The notes: generated by a model from the sequence alone, not told the origin. A DNA stretch of 64,000 nt from a virus (IMGVR_UViG_3300025030_000038:186001-250000), one strand, 5' to 3'. Positions 1-7,608 are shown, counted from the stretch's first letter. Made by a program: numbers and translations.

Positions 1-29
1 CAAAACACTACCAGCTGGAACTAAATGAT

Positions 30-296
30 ATGGACGACCCCACAGACCCCCTCAAAACCTACCGGAACCTCCAATGCCAACTATGGGACATCCGGGCCAA
101 AGAAGCCTCCCTCGATGACCCATCCTTCCATGGCACAAGAACCACCACCGCCCGTCAGGCTGACATGGAACTGGAAGACGACATCCTTGACCAGATGGAT
201 GCAGCTTGGGACGCCCTCACCAAAGACCAACGACAGATCCTCAACTCCCAAGGCCCCCAATGTTGGCCAGACATCCCAAGACCCCCAGAGCAATGA
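30..296 (+). CDS. hypothetical acidic protein, 88 aa
   Basis: I do not recognise this protein. It opens MDDPTDPLKTYRN, and residues about 45-75 read as an amphipathic acidic helix (MELEDDILDQMDAAWDALT). I prefer it to a longer Thr/Pro-rich frame over the same bases (25-525), which has low-complexity, shadow-like composition. It is the first gene of the + strand small-gene array. Confidence 0.6.
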   Translation: MDDPTDPLKTYRNLQCQLWDIRAKEASLDDPSFHGTRTTTARQADMELEDDILDQMDAAWDALTKDQRQILNSQGPQCWPDIPRPPEQ

Positions 297-318
297 CCCC
301 ACCCAACTACCGCCAACC

Positions 319-525
319 ATGGGTCCCACCACCCCCCAAACACCCAATGACCAGGGCCGCTCAAACGTGTGGAACGAAGACTGGCCCTCCTACATAGGCT
401 TTGGCATCCTCCTCGCCATCATCTTTGGCTCGGGTGTGTGGGCACTCCTCATCTGCACTACACGCCAAGTCTGCGATGAATGGGTATCCCTAAGACCGAC
501 AACCCCAAGTACTTGGACCCATTAA
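319..525 (+). CDS. small single-pass membrane protein, 68 aa
   Basis: A hydrophilic N-terminus (MGPTTPQTPNDQGRSN) is followed by one membrane segment at residues about 26-46 (YIGFGILLAIIFGSGVWALL) and a short polar tail with two cysteines. The start is placed at the ATG directly after the upstream gene. The layout resembles the next gene at 949 (Asn/Asp/Trp-rich head, then one helix), so both may be small envelope-acting phage proteins. Function unknown. Confidence 0.6.
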   Translation: MGPTTPQTPNDQGRSNVWNEDWPSYIGFGILLAIIFGSGVWALLICTTRQVCDEWVSLRPTTPSTWTH

Positions 526-948
526 TAGAACACCTTGGTGACTAAGTCCCCTTAACCTATCAGGTAACAGGACTGGTCCAAAATGGACCACCCACTAGCC
601 GTTGGGAAACCCCTCTGGGACCCCACAAGTTATTGAAACTCAAATACATTCAAACGATTCCAATTGGGACAAATCGTTTCAAGCGATTCGCTCGAAACGA
701 ATCGCTTGAAACGATTTCAAAACTCAGGGTTGCCACAAACCCACAATATAGGACCCCTCCCATAAGGACCCACAATCCCAAAAACCCCACCCCCAACCAC
801 CCCGTCATGCTCCACGGGGCCAAAACCACACCCGAATAGAGACCACCTACTATAGCCCACTACGAAATCATTGGACAATTTGCCGAGAATCCAGAAGGTG
901 TCGGTTTTGGGGGGGTCTGGAACAACTACAGGAGGGGTAACTAAACCC
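526..948. other. 423-bp intergenic region with a perfect inverted repeat
   Basis: No convincing gene. It holds a 20-bp perfect inverted repeat (671-717) and extra copies of AAACGATT just upstream. Near 865-880 there is a reverse-complement copy of the CCAATGATTTCGTA block that belongs to the intergenic repeat B at 4.3-8.6 kb. Confidence 0.7.
671..717. repeat. perfect 20-bp inverted repeat, 7-nt loop
   Basis: The arms at 671-690 and 698-717 are exact reverse complements (left arm begins AAATCGTTTCAAGCG), with loop CTCGAAA. The arms contain two overlapping ATCGTTTC/GCGATTCG-type boxes. No T-tract follows either arm, so a simple intrinsic terminator is unlikely. An operator or replication-protein site is possible. 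Confidence 0.9.
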
Positions 949-1188
949 ATGACTGAGACACACCCAAATGACCCTTGGGACAACCCCTGGGAGTTCATCT
1001 TCCTGACCCTGGCTGCCATCGCCCTGGGTGCCATGATCACCGTAGCTGTCCTGGCACCCACACCCCCACGTAAGGCCACCCTCAAGGCACCTACAGCTTG
1101 GCAGACCCTCCCAGAAGACCGCCACCTGGACCCAAATGACCCTACCTTTGACGGGGACTGCGGTGCTCCCATCCTGGTGAGCCCATGA
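949..1188 (+). CDS. small single-pass membrane protein, 79 aa
   Basis: Starts MTETHPNDPWDNPWEF; the membrane helix is at residues about 15-36 (FIFLTLAAIALGAMITVAVL), followed by a Pro/Lys-rich tail. The start at 949 follows GGAGG at 933 by about 12 nt and discards a less protein-like N-terminal extension from 871. Its end overlaps the next ATG by 4 nt, which suggests translational coupling. Confidence 0.65.
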   Translation: MTETHPNDPWDNPWEFIFLTLAAIALGAMITVAVLAPTPPRKATLKAPTAWQTLPEDRHLDPNDPTFDGDCGAPILVSP

Positions 1189-1388
1189 TTGTACTACGTG
1201 AAGGAACAAGACCCCAAGATGCAATCTGCCACGGTACCTGCCAGTACTGTTTGACCTTGGTCGAGTTCCAGGTGTGGGAATCGTCCCATACCCTTGGAGA
1301 GTGTGCGGCAGGCCCAAGTGAGTATCTGGTCCAATGCCCTACTTGTAAAGAGATCATCATCGGAACCCTAGGAAGAGCAAGTAGGTAA
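1185..1388 (+). CDS. zinc-ribbon-like small protein, 67 aa
   Basis: Two CxxC knuckles (CQYC at residues about 20-23 and CPTC at about 52-55) separated by about 30 residues give a zinc-ribbon layout. It overlaps the previous gene by 4 nt and is directly followed by another Cys-rich gene. It may bind nucleic acid or a protein partner, but nothing fixes the role. Confidence 0.6.
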   Translation: MIVLREGTRPQDAICHGTCQYCLTLVEFQVWESSHTLGECAAGPSEYLVQCPTCKEIIIGTLGRASR

Positions 1389-1694
1389 ATGACCCTCGTC
1401 TCATGCGCCCGCTGTGGAACCCAACAGATTCGGCCTCACATGAAGGCAGCTTCCCCAATTACCCATCCGGGTCAGTTCATTTGCATGGATCACATTCCCT
1501 GTGAAGACCGGGCACTAGAACAGGGCAAACAAGACCCCTCTTGCCAGATTAACCCCGTCCTGTCCTGCGTGTGCCCCCTAGGAACCAAGTCCTGTGGGCT
1601 CATCCATGGAGCCACAACGGGGTGGGACATCAGGGTCCCTTCGAGGGATGGGGAGGACCCTACCGACGCCGGAGAGCGAGGGTCGGGTCGGTAG
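1389..1694 (+). CDS. cysteine-rich small protein, 101 aa
   Basis: Starts MTLVSCARCGTQQIRP, with a CxxC near the start and further Cys/His (CMDH, CVCP), consistent with one or two zinc sites. The start is one base past the upstream stop (TAAATG). The C-terminal 15 residues lie inside a strong hairpin (1659-1695), so the true end may have been altered by insertion of that element. Confidence 0.5.
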   Translation: MTLVSCARCGTQQIRPHMKAASPITHPGQFICMDHIPCEDRALEQGKQDPSCQINPVLSCVCPLGTKSCGLIHGATTGWDIRVPSRDGEDPTDAGERGSGR

Positions 1695-1695
1695 G
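1659..1695. terminator. hairpin, 9-bp perfect stem
   Basis: CCTACCGAC at 1659-1667 pairs with GTCGGTAGG at 1687-1695. The loop carries GCCGGAGAG, the reverse complement of the loop found in hairpins at 1781, 13867 and 14169. There is no U-tract, so it is a terminator or RNA-processing element only by inference. Confidence 0.6.
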
Positions 1696-1780
1696 AGTCA
1701 AATAGTTAAAGCCCCAATGATTTTGGACCCAAAAATATTGAAACTGAAATCCCGGCCAATACTTTGGCCCTCAACTCAAC

Positions 1781-1808
1781 CTGACTTGGGCTCTCCGGCC
1801 AGAGTCAG
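1781..1808. repeat. CTCTCCGGC-loop hairpin, copy 1
   Basis: CTGACTT pairs with GAGTCAG around a loop containing CTCTCCGGC. The same loop with a different stem occurs at 13867 and 14169. Confidence 0.55.
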
Positions 1809-1868
1809 TCCCGAACTCCACAGTCTCCAGCCAGTCCCTTACCAAACATCACAAACAAAGGAACCACA

Positions 1869-2090
1869 ATGAGTTATGAGAAGCTGACATTGGATGAAGT
1901 GGAGATACTGCTCAAGGATTCCCGGGTTTCGGGATTGGCCCTCCAGCAATTAGGGAGGGAGCGATTTGGGGCTACGGCTTCTCAGGTGAGTGTATCCCGA
2001 ATCAGGCTGATTGCGCTTCTGGGGACTTTTGTCAGTAATGAGCGGACCCATGATGCCATAGCAAGGCGTCATCTAGTAGGGGGCAAGTAG
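1869..2090 (+). CDS. hypothetical protein, 73 aa
   Basis: Starts MSYEKLTLDEVEILLKDSRV. Residues about 20-55 (ALQQLGRERFGATASQVSVSRIRLIALLG) could form a helix-turn-helix, but I cannot confirm this. An AAAGGA Shine-Dalgarno sits upstream of 1869. The next gene starts 2 nt after the stop. Confidence 0.6.
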   Translation: MSYEKLTLDEVEILLKDSRVSGLALQQLGRERFGATASQVSVSRIRLIALLGTFVSNERTHDAIARRHLVGGK

Positions 2091-2092
2091 CC

Positions 2093-2620
2093 ATGGCACA
2101 CATGGAGTACAAGTTAGGCAAGGACCAATTGGGCAGGTGGGGTGCACTTCCCATCACGGCAGTTCACGTATATCTCCCGCAATGGGATGCCCACTATCGG
2201 GTGGAGGCGGATGATGGGCCTGATGGGGCCTGTGGTTATGGTCCTACCCTTGAGATGGCCCTTGTGGACCTCAGGGGGGAGTTACAGAACAGGGTACGTA
2301 GGGCCAGTGAGGTGCACGAGCAATATGAGACTTTGCTGGCATCTGTGGAGGATCCAATCCTGGTAGGGGATAAGGTCAAGGTGAACTGGCCAAATGGCTG
2401 GGGTGCTCGGGTTCATCTTCAGATTGGGGTGATAGTGGAACCACTCCCTCCGCTATTCCTACCAGTTGTAGTTGAGGGGGATGATGTACGGGACTCTTCT
2501 TGGGTCCTGTTTCCTGACGGGCACATTGAGCTGATTGCTCTACGCCATTTGGAGAGGGTCACTGCCTCACCTGATGTCCCAAAGGTGGATGGGGGGGGTA
2601 GTAGTCCTGCACTCGCCTGA
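2093..2620 (+). CDS. hypothetical protein, 175 aa; paralog of 4488-4814
   Basis: The N-terminal half matches the protein at 4488 in pattern: a Lys-Asp-x-Leu-Gly start, LPI, a V-Y-P strand, YR.. then DxGPDG and a helix with regularly spaced Leu/Arg. The C-terminal half has short beta-rich blocks (VGDKVKVNWPNGW, SWVLFPDGHIELI), typical of small phage barrel folds. Function unknown. Confidence 0.65.
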   Translation: MAHMEYKLGKDQLGRWGALPITAVHVYLPQWDAHYRVEADDGPDGACGYGPTLEMALVDLRGELQNRVRRASEVHEQYETLLASVEDPILVGDKVKVNWPNGWGARVHLQIGVIVEPLPPLFLPVVVEGDDVRDSSWVLFPDGHIELIALRHLERVTASPDVPKVDGGGSSPALA

Positions 2621-2675
2621 AGTGACCAAAATCCCACGGGTGGGTCGGTCCCTAGGACAGCAGACTCTACAGGAC

Positions 2676-3014
2676 ATGATCCTATTGGGGGACACCGTTC
2701 GAGTGGCTTCTCAATGGCGACCTGAGGCAGGTCTTCCCCAGACTGGCTTGGTGGCCATAGATGGCCGGGATGGAATTGTGGTGGGTCGAGAGGGTAGCAG
2801 CCAAGTTCTAGTACAGCTTGAGGGAGAGGGTGAGCCCATGTGGTTCCTGAGGGAGGAGCTACATAGGATGCAGGCACCTACTAGGGGTAGGGAGGAAGCG
2901 AAGGCCATGACATTTGGGGTGCCTGATGAACAGCGAGAGGCTGCCATCATGGCCAACATGGGGATTGCCTGTCCCACCGGGGTCAAAACCACACTCCGAC
3001 AAAATCCCCAATAG
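2676..3014 (+). CDS. hypothetical protein, 112 aa
   Basis: Starts MILLGDTVRVASQWRPEAG after CAGGA. The first half reads as a small beta-barrel (DTVRVASQ, GLVAIDGRDGIVVGR, QVLVQLEGEG); the second half is helical. It ends ...LRQNPQ next to a copy of the conserved right half of repeat B (3045-3072). Confidence 0.6.
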   Translation: MILLGDTVRVASQWRPEAGLPQTGLVAIDGRDGIVVGREGSSQVLVQLEGEGEPMWFLREELHRMQAPTRGREEAKAMTFGVPDEQREAAIMANMGIACPTGVKTTLRQNPQ

Positions 3015-3044
3015 TTCCGTCAGTGATGTGGGGTAGGCGGAGCT

Positions 3045-3072
3045 GTTTTGGTTAGGTTTTGGGTCCGGTGGG
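3045..3072 (+). repeat. repeat B, right half only
   Basis: TTTTGGTTAGGTTTTG followed by a CCGGTGGG block, shared with the fuller copies at 4327, 5218, 8533 and 9120. The left AAAACCTAA arm is missing here. Confidence 0.6.
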
Positions 3073-3096
3073 ATACGGGATGGGGGTAATAGGGGC

Positions 3097-3300
3097 ATGC
3101 TCACGGATGATGATGATTTTGCACTCCTCCCCTCTTTAGCCTACGAGAAGATGGAACGGATCCTTCGAGAGCGGGATGCCGCCTATGCGGTTCTACGTGA
3201 GGTTTGGAGGATTGCCGACAGGGGCTGTTCGGATGGGTGTTCCCCCGCAGCTTGTGGGAAAATGGTCAACTTGATCGAGCCGGTACTAGGGCCACCGTAG
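3097..3300 (+). CDS. hypothetical protein, 67 aa
   Basis: Acidic start (MLTDDDDFALLPSL), then a helix (YEKMERILRERDAAYAVLRE), then a Cys pair region (CSDGCSPAAC) that might bind a metal. The stop lies at the very start of the first sigma-28-like promoter copy. Confidence 0.6.
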   Translation: MLTDDDDFALLPSLAYEKMERILRERDAAYAVLREVWRIADRGCSDGCSPAACGKMVNLIEPVLGPP

Positions 3301-3345
3301 GATTTCACTAAAAAGTTGTCTTCTCGTGCCGATAGGGTAGTGAGG
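3299..3345 (+). promoter_or_regulatory. sigma-28-like promoter, site 1
   Basis: CTAAA, 15-nt spacer, GCCGATAG; TGAGG follows and serves as Shine-Dalgarno for 3351. Confidence 0.75.
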
Positions 3346-3350
3346 TTAAG

Positions 3351-3635
3351 ATGACCACACCCAAGGATCCAGCTGAGCGGATTGTCCGGCTTCGCAGGAA
3401 TGCGGAGCTTCAGAATGCCCGGTACCCTCAGTACAAGGGGCACTGGGACGGTCCTGAGTGGAAGCTTTTCCTGGTCACCCAGGATATCAGGACCAAGATG
3501 GGGCTGGCCTTCCTGGCGGGAGAGGTGACCCTTGCCAAGGTCATGTTCCTGGATGGCCGGGCAGTGGTCTCTGCCTACTCGACCCTGAATGGGGTCGACA
3601 CGATCCTTTCCCCGTCCAAGGGTCGCTGGCTGTGA
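3351..3635 (+). CDS. hypothetical protein, 94 aa
   Basis: Starts MTTPKDPAERIVRLRRNAEL. The middle is basic and aromatic (YPQYKGHWDGPEWKLF) and the C-terminus beta-like. It is the first gene behind promoter site 1 and heads a chain 3351-3632-3943 joined by GTGA and ATGA overlaps, so an operon is likely. Confidence 0.65.
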   Translation: MTTPKDPAERIVRLRRNAELQNARYPQYKGHWDGPEWKLFLVTQDIRTKMGLAFLAGEVTLAKVMFLDGRAVVSAYSTLNGVDTILSPSKGRWL

Positions 3636-3946
3636 CCCTCAAGCTCCGACAAGTGGTTCAGAACCTCGTTGGGGATATTCCTGACGGTAAGTTCTACACC
3701 CCCAAGGAATGGAATGCCTCTGTGGGGGAGTGGAACCAAGTCCATCCCAGTGCTCTTCTCGTGGTGGTCCATGGAGGAGGTAACCTTGCCCCCTTCTTCG
3801 ACCCTGAGGGTGACCGTGCGGTAGAGATGGATGGAGCCCTCCAGGCTTGTGGTGTGTATGCTGAGCTCTGTACGGGCTGGTATGCCGTCATCAATCCCCT
3901 CCCGGTAGCCATGCGAGGGAAGCCCGCTCTGAGGGTTGTACGATGA
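3632..3946 (+). CDS. hypothetical protein, 104 aa; paralog of 30231-30590
   Basis: A GTG start overlaps the upstream TGA (GTGA). The C-terminal 60 residues match the - strand protein at 30231: a VVVH-[DG]GG strand-turn, an acidic linker, then G[VL]YAE[LQ]C..WY..I. The N-terminus (VTLKLRQVVQNLVGDI) is predicted helical. A shared unknown fold; no catalytic motif is assigned. Confidence 0.65.
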   Translation: MTLKLRQVVQNLVGDIPDGKFYTPKEWNASVGEWNQVHPSALLVVVHGGGNLAPFFDPEGDRAVEMDGALQACGVYAELCTGWYAVINPLPVAMRGKPALRVVR

Positions 3947-4344
3947 CCGTCCAAGAACTTTTCGAGTCATTGCAGCGGATCCTGCAAAGCGGGAAGATGC
4001 CTGGGAACACCAAGGTCATACTCGATGTGGATGCCCGCCGGGGCCTCCATCGTCTTGGGGTTGATGATGGGGACAGGCTCATCCTTATGGCAGATGTCCC
4101 CGGCTCCATTTCCAATGAGCCTGCAACCCTAATTGGCTCCTTCCAGCCTGGAAGTGGCGTTCGGGTCCGGGTTCGTGAAAAGGGTCCCTTCAAGGGACTG
4201 TACGGAGAGGTCCGGAAATGTTGTACCAGCACCGGTCGGTACACAGTCTACCTGGAAGGTCTCCCTGAGGCGAACTATCCGGTCCTTTTTCGGAGCCGGG
4301 ATCTAGTCCCAACGGAGGGCCTTGTCCTGGACCCCCAAAAGTGA
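3943..4344 (+). CDS. hypothetical protein, 133 aa, with repeat-derived DPQK tail
   Basis: Starts MTVQELFESLQRILQSGKMP; central beta strands (KVILDVD, RLILMADV) and a barrel-like C-terminal half. The last residues LDPQK are encoded by the start of repeat B, exactly as at 4935 and 8101, so the natural C-terminus was probably replaced when the repeat arrived. ATGA overlap with the upstream gene. Confidence 0.65.
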   Translation: MTVQELFESLQRILQSGKMPGNTKVILDVDARRGLHRLGVDDGDRLILMADVPGSISNEPATLIGSFQPGSGVRVRVREKGPFKGLYGEVRKCCTSTGRYTVYLEGLPEANYPVLFRSRDLVPTEGLVLDPQK

Positions 4345-4426
4345 CCAATCCGAGAAAACCTAATGATTACGTCAGCCGGTAAGGCTAGCGGGGGCCATTT
4401 TGGTTAGGTTTTGACCCCGGTGGGCA
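4327..4426 (+). repeat. repeat B, full copy
   Basis: Begins inside the 3' end of the upstream gene (GGACCCCCAAAAGTGACC). AAAACCTAA at 4355-4363 pairs with TTAGGTTTT at 4404-4412, and an inner GCC/GGC hairpin lies between. It leads into a degenerate promoter copy. Confidence 0.7.
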
Positions 4427-4437
4427 TCGAAGTAGGT

Positions 4438-4485
4438 CGATTTTCCTAAAAGTGGGGTCTCCCGTTACCAATAGGGGTAGTGATG
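4438..4485 (+). promoter_or_regulatory. sigma-28-like promoter, site 2 (degenerate)
   Basis: CTAAA, 16 nt, ACCAATAG in place of RCCGATAG. Upstream of 4488; probably weak. Confidence 0.45.
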
Positions 4486-4487
4486 AC

Positions 4488-4814
4488 ATGAAGATGATGA
4501 ACAAGCTGACAGATATCCAATACAGTGATGAGGCTCAGGATCGTCCTCATATCTTGACCAAGGACGAGCTTGGTGTGTTTGGGGGGTTACCAATTCGGGT
4601 GTGTGTCTATCCCCGGGCAGCTGGTCCTGAGTACCGTGCCATGGCTGACTTGGGACCTGATGGGGATCTCACCACCTTTGCATCCGAGTTCTGTTCATCG
4701 ATCAGGGAGGCTGTTGAGGGGCTTCGCAGGGTGGTACGCCTGGAGGTGGTTGATCGGGCCCTGGGGCTTGAGGCTGCGAAGGACCTGTTCAAGGAGCTGA
4801 GCTTCGAGGTATAG
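4488..4814 (+). CDS. hypothetical protein, 108 aa; paralog of 2093-2620
   Basis: Starts MKMMNKLTDIQYSDEAQD. It carries the same KDELG..GGLPI..CVYP pattern and GPDG turn as the N-terminal half of the protein at 2093, then a Leu/Arg/Val helix. Its last codons (ELSFEV-stop) and 15 bases beyond are duplicated as a remnant at 5708-5742. Confidence 0.65.
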   Translation: MKMMNKLTDIQYSDEAQDRPHILTKDELGVFGGLPIRVCVYPRAAGPEYRAMADLGPDGDLTTFASEFCSSIREAVEGLRRVVRLEVVDRALGLEAAKDLFKELSFEV

Positions 4815-4934
4815 GGCCACATATGGCAATGGCCGATTTCGGTTAAAAGTTGAGACATCATACCGACGAGACGCGAGAATCGGACGGGGCATGAACTGAC
4901 GTGTGAAGTTATTACACCGCACCTCGCGATTGGG

Positions 4935-5234
4935 ATGAAGAGGCCAGATGGATCATTTGCGGTTCCTCCGTTCGCGATGGGGACGGGCAGAGCCCATGCG
5001 TACAGGTCGGATGAGGCGCAGTGTGCAATCTGTGAGCGCCCGGTGCGGTGTATGGGCGAACAAAGCCAGGAGGGGGACTACCCGTATCTTGCCATTGTGA
5101 TCGACGGTGGTGCGGCATGGGGGGACCAGGACAGTGACGCCAGTGCACCTGGGTACATGGGAGAGTTTCCGGTGGGTGCAGACTGCCACCGACGATTCGT
5201 GGAACGGGGTCCTGTCCGAGACCCTCAAAAGTGA
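4935..5234 (+). CDS. hypothetical protein, 99 aa, with DPQK tail
   Basis: A CxxC motif (CAICERPVRC, residues about 31-40) and a later DCHRRF suggest a small metal site or degenerate HNH/treble-clef. The C-terminal DPQK comes from repeat B. No sigma-28-like site lies directly upstream; the 120 bp before it show nothing I recognise. Confidence 0.6.
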   Translation: MKRPDGSFAVPPFAMGTGRAHAYRSDEAQCAICERPVRCMGEQSQEGDYPYLAIVIDGGAAWGDQDSDASAPGYMGEFPVGADCHRRFVERGPVRDPQK

Positions 5235-5316
5235 CCAATCCGAGAAAACCTAATGATTTCGTAAGGCCGTGAGGGAGTCAGGGGCCATTTAGGTTAGGTT
5301 TTGACCCCGGAGGGCG
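5218..5316 (+). repeat. repeat B, full copy
   Basis: Starts at ACCCTCAAAAGTGACC within the upstream gene end. The AAAACCTAA / TTAGGTTTT arms are conserved and the interior differs from the 4327 copy. Confidence 0.7.
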
Positions 5317-5327
5317 TAACAGGGGAC

Positions 5328-5672
5328 ATGAGTGAGACGACGTGGGAACGCGGTGACGTGATTGCTACCTTCCTGGCCAACATGGGTCCTACCCGAGCTG
5401 AGAGGGATCGTGTGGCTTCTGCGAGCGAGGGGGTTGAGGAGTTGCGGTCTCTTGGGCCTAGTAACCATCAAGCCTGCCTTCGGGCGGAGGGGCAGGCCCG
5501 TCAGCTGTGTACTGAGGCTGGGGTCCCACTTGAGTTCGCTCGTATAGGCGGGACCGAAGCCCTGTCTGGTAGGCTGGCTCTGGTTACCGTGACCTTTGAT
5601 TCTGGGAAGCTGGGCAGGGAACCCTTGGAGTGGGTCTCCAGTCCCAAGCAGGGACCTTGGAGTCGGGCCTGA
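5328..5672 (+). CDS. hypothetical protein, 114 aa
   Basis: Starts MSETTWERGDVIATFLANMG. Ala/Arg/Glu-rich helices (RAERDRVASASEGVEELRSL) are followed by a beta-rich end (LALVTVTFDSGKLG). It follows repeat B directly, with GGGGACATG as the translation start context. Unrecognised. Confidence 0.6.
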   Translation: MSETTWERGDVIATFLANMGPTRAERDRVASASEGVEELRSLGPSNHQACLRAEGQARQLCTEAGVPLEFARIGGTEALSGRLALVTVTFDSGKLGREPLEWVSSPKQGPWSRA

Positions 5673-5707
5673 TTTGTGAGGGCTACAGCCGATTTCTCCA
5701 TGCTGAA

Positions 5708-5742
5708 AGGAACTGAGCTTCGAGGTATAGGGCCACATAGGG
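5708..5742 (+). repeat. duplicated gene-end remnant
   Basis: Near-exact copy of the last codons and trailer of the gene at 4488-4814 (CTGAGCTTCGAGGTATAG then GGCCACATA). Evidence of local tandem duplication followed by deletion. Confidence 0.65.
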
Positions 5743-5750
5743 CCGCCGTG

Positions 5751-5795
5751 GGATTTTGCTAAAAAGTTGGCTTCCCGTGCCGATAGGTAGTGAGG
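5751..5795 (+). promoter_or_regulatory. sigma-28-like promoter, site 3
   Basis: CTAAA, 15 nt, GCCGATAG. The start codon is 60 bp further on (5856), so the leader is longer than at most sites. Confidence 0.7.
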
Positions 5796-5855
5796 TAGCG
5801 TGGGGTCCAGTTTGGATCTCTGAGGATACAGCCCGACTGATAAAAGGATTGACCA

Positions 5856-6215
5856 ATGACCAAGCGTGAAGTTGAGCAGCCCAAGACATCCGTAACCGTG
5901 ACGTTCGAGGTTGAGAACGAGGAGATCGAGTCCTTGCTGATCAGTGCCATCGAGTCTGGCGGAATCCGGTATTGGGGGCATGTGGACTCCACAAGCTGTC
6001 CCGACCGGGCACACTACTGGGGGGTGACCATCTACGAGAACGAGGACCCCAGGCGGGAGTGTGTGATGAACCATGCTTCCATCGTGAGGGGCCTTCAGGT
6101 GATGGCCCGGGAGTACCCTGACCATTTCAAGGATGTCCTGATCAGCAACTGTGATATGGTCACGGCTGACGTGTTCATCCAATGTGCCCTGTTTGGGGAG
6201 ATCGTGTACGGGTAG
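5856..6215 (+). CDS. hypothetical protein, 119 aa
   Basis: Starts MTKREVEQPKTSVTVTFEVE. The pattern is alternating strands and helices (ESLLISAIESGGIRYWG; DVLISNCDMVTADVFIQCALFG). I do not recognise the family. It is expressed from site 3. Confidence 0.65.
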   Translation: MTKREVEQPKTSVTVTFEVENEEIESLLISAIESGGIRYWGHVDSTSCPDRAHYWGVTIYENEDPRRECVMNHASIVRGLQVMAREYPDHFKDVLISNCDMVTADVFIQCALFGEIVYG

Positions 6216-6245
6216 CCCTGGCATTGAAACTGGAGACTTGAAGAA

Positions 6246-6644
6246 ATGAAGCCTGTTGCAAAGAAACTGTCATGGACACCGGTACTTCGCGGGGGGGTCT
6301 ATTGTTCTCCGGCTTGCGGGGGAGGGTGTACCCGGGAGGCATACGAAACCGCTGGGCGGGAAGCCCAGAAGCTCCTGAAGAGGATGAGGACTGGGGGGTG
6401 GGTTGTGGACGTGTGGGAAAATCTCGGCTGGCACTATTGCCTGAGGTTCACGAAGGAGTTCTCAATTTACCCAACTGGGGATGGCCACTACATCGTGTGT
6501 GGGGAACACACAATTGTGAGCAATATCGGGCCCATGAGGGATCCGAACCAGCTGGTCAAAGCGGTTGTGGCCGGGTTACGTGAGCGTCGGGACACGGCCG
6601 AGAAGTTGATTAGTTCCATGCTGTCCGAAGACGGGCAGGGCTGA
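6246..6644 (+). CDS. hypothetical Cys-rich phage protein, 132 aa
   Basis: N-terminal CSPACGGGCTREAY (residues about 21-34), then a Gly/Trp region (GGWVVDVWENLGWHY) and a helical end. The final 36 residues (MRDPNQLVKAV, then RRDTAEKL) are duplicated as a free-standing mini-gene at 9004. Unrecognised function. Confidence 0.65.
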   Translation: MKPVAKKLSWTPVLRGGVYCSPACGGGCTREAYETAGREAQKLLKRMRTGGWVVDVWENLGWHYCLRFTKEFSIYPTGDGHYIVCGEHTIVSNIGPMRDPNQLVKAVVAGLRERRDTAEKLISSMLSEDGQG

Positions 6645-6660
6645 ATTGGGGGCCGAATAT

Positions 6661-6704
6661 GATTTCACTAAAAGTTGCCTCCACGTACCGATAGGATATT
6701 GAGG
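6661..6704 (+). promoter_or_regulatory. sigma-28-like promoter, site 4
   Basis: CTAAA, 14 nt (one short), ACCGATAG, then TTGAGG; drives 6710. Confidence 0.7.
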
Positions 6705-6709
6705 ATACC

Positions 6710-6886
6710 ATGAAGATTCGACTTTCGAAGGGTGAGATGGAGCAGTACCGGGCATTTGATTTCGGGTCAGGGTTCAAGTCCCTGGCGGGGCTCAGGTTAG
6801 GGCCCGCAGCTAATCTCCCTATTGCGCACACATTGGCATGGATGCCTTGGCAGCTAAAAAAGTATGTTCCGAATGTGGGACTCTGA
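6710..6886 (+). CDS. short ORF at promoter, 58 aa, possibly interrupted
   Basis: MKIRLSKGEMEQYRAFDFGS continues in good codon usage to about residue 45, then overlaps the HNH gene in another frame. This is the gene expected at promoter site 4. It may be a real gene whose 3' part was replaced when the HNH nuclease arrived. Confidence 0.45.
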   Translation: MKIRLSKGEMEQYRAFDFGSGFKSLAGLRLGPAANLPIAHTLAWMPWQLKKYVPNVGL

Positions 6887-7506
6887 AGCCCCTTGACGAT
6901 TTTGGCCTTAACAAACGGGCTAAAGATGGGCACAAGTACAAGTGTAAAGAGTGTATGTCCATTCTCAGGCATGCACGCTACGTGAGGGACGGGGTGAAGG
7001 TTAAGGAGCAGGTTATTGCTTATCGTGCCTCCAATCCAGAACGAGTTCAGGCATGGGAGGATGCCAGGGACCCTGAAAAATATAGGGTCCGGAGTGCAGC
7101 TTATTATCAGGCTAACAGGGCAGCAGTGCGGGCCCGTCAAAATGCCCGGAACAAGGAGCACCCTGAAAGGAGACGGGCGAAGGATGCCCGGTTCTACAAA
7201 TCCCACCCAGAACATTTCACTGTGAACCGCCAGCAGCGTCGGGCCAATCTAGCCAAGGTGGAGAGTACCCTCACAGGGGATGAGGTTGAGCTGGCCCTGG
7301 AGGTATCTTGTGGGTTGTGTGCCTACTGCCTCAAGCCCTATGGGGACAAACCTACGGTGGACCATGTAGCCCCAATCTCGAAGGGTGGCCCCAATGTGGC
7401 TGAGAACATCGTGATCGCCTGCAAGTCCTGCAACTCCAGCAAAGGGGTACGTGGCATCCTATGTATGGCCAATGTTGGCTGTGGGGCTGTTGTGATGGGT
7501 CGGTGA
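6838..7506 (+). CDS. HNH endonuclease, 222 aa
   Basis: Predicted free-standing homing-type DNA nuclease. The N-terminus has a CxxC..CxxC zinc region (residues about 10-39); the middle is long, basic and helical. The C-terminus holds the HNH core: CAYC at about 162-165, DHVAPISKGG at about 174-183, then NIVIACKSCNSSKG. The core His-Asn-Cys residues look intact. It overlaps the 3' end of 6710, consistent with a mobile insertion. No obvious intron boundaries. Confidence 0.8.
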   Translation: MDALAAKKVCSECGTLKPLDDFGLNKRAKDGHKYKCKECMSILRHARYVRDGVKVKEQVIAYRASNPERVQAWEDARDPEKYRVRSAAYYQANRAAVRARQNARNKEHPERRRAKDARFYKSHPEHFTVNRQQRRANLAKVESTLTGDEVELALEVSCGLCAYCLKPYGDKPTVDHVAPISKGGPNVAENIVIACKSCNSSKGVRGILCMANVGCGAVVMGR

Positions 7507-7550
7507 CGATTTCCCTAAAAAGTCACCTTCCCGTACCGATAGTAGTTTGT
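7507..7550 (+). promoter_or_regulatory. sigma-28-like promoter, site 5 (tRNA locus)
   Basis: CTAAA, 15 nt, ACCGATAG. No ORF follows; tRNA-like sequences begin about 60 bp downstream, so it probably drives the tRNA locus. Confidence 0.7.
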
Positions 7551-7608
7551 AACAACAACGCGGACCGCCCAGGAGTTCTGGGGCCCGAAAGGGTGCTGAT
7601 GAAGCTAG

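Noticed and set aside
25-525. 166-aa Thr/Pro-rich frame
   Set aside because: Only its last 68 codons (319-525) look like a protein; the first part is the shadow of the 88-aa gene at 30.
6768-6800. Perfect T-arm-like hairpin CAGGG-TTCAAGT-CCCTG
   Set aside because: No acceptor, D-arm or anticodon arm fits around it; it lies in the coding frame starting at 6710.
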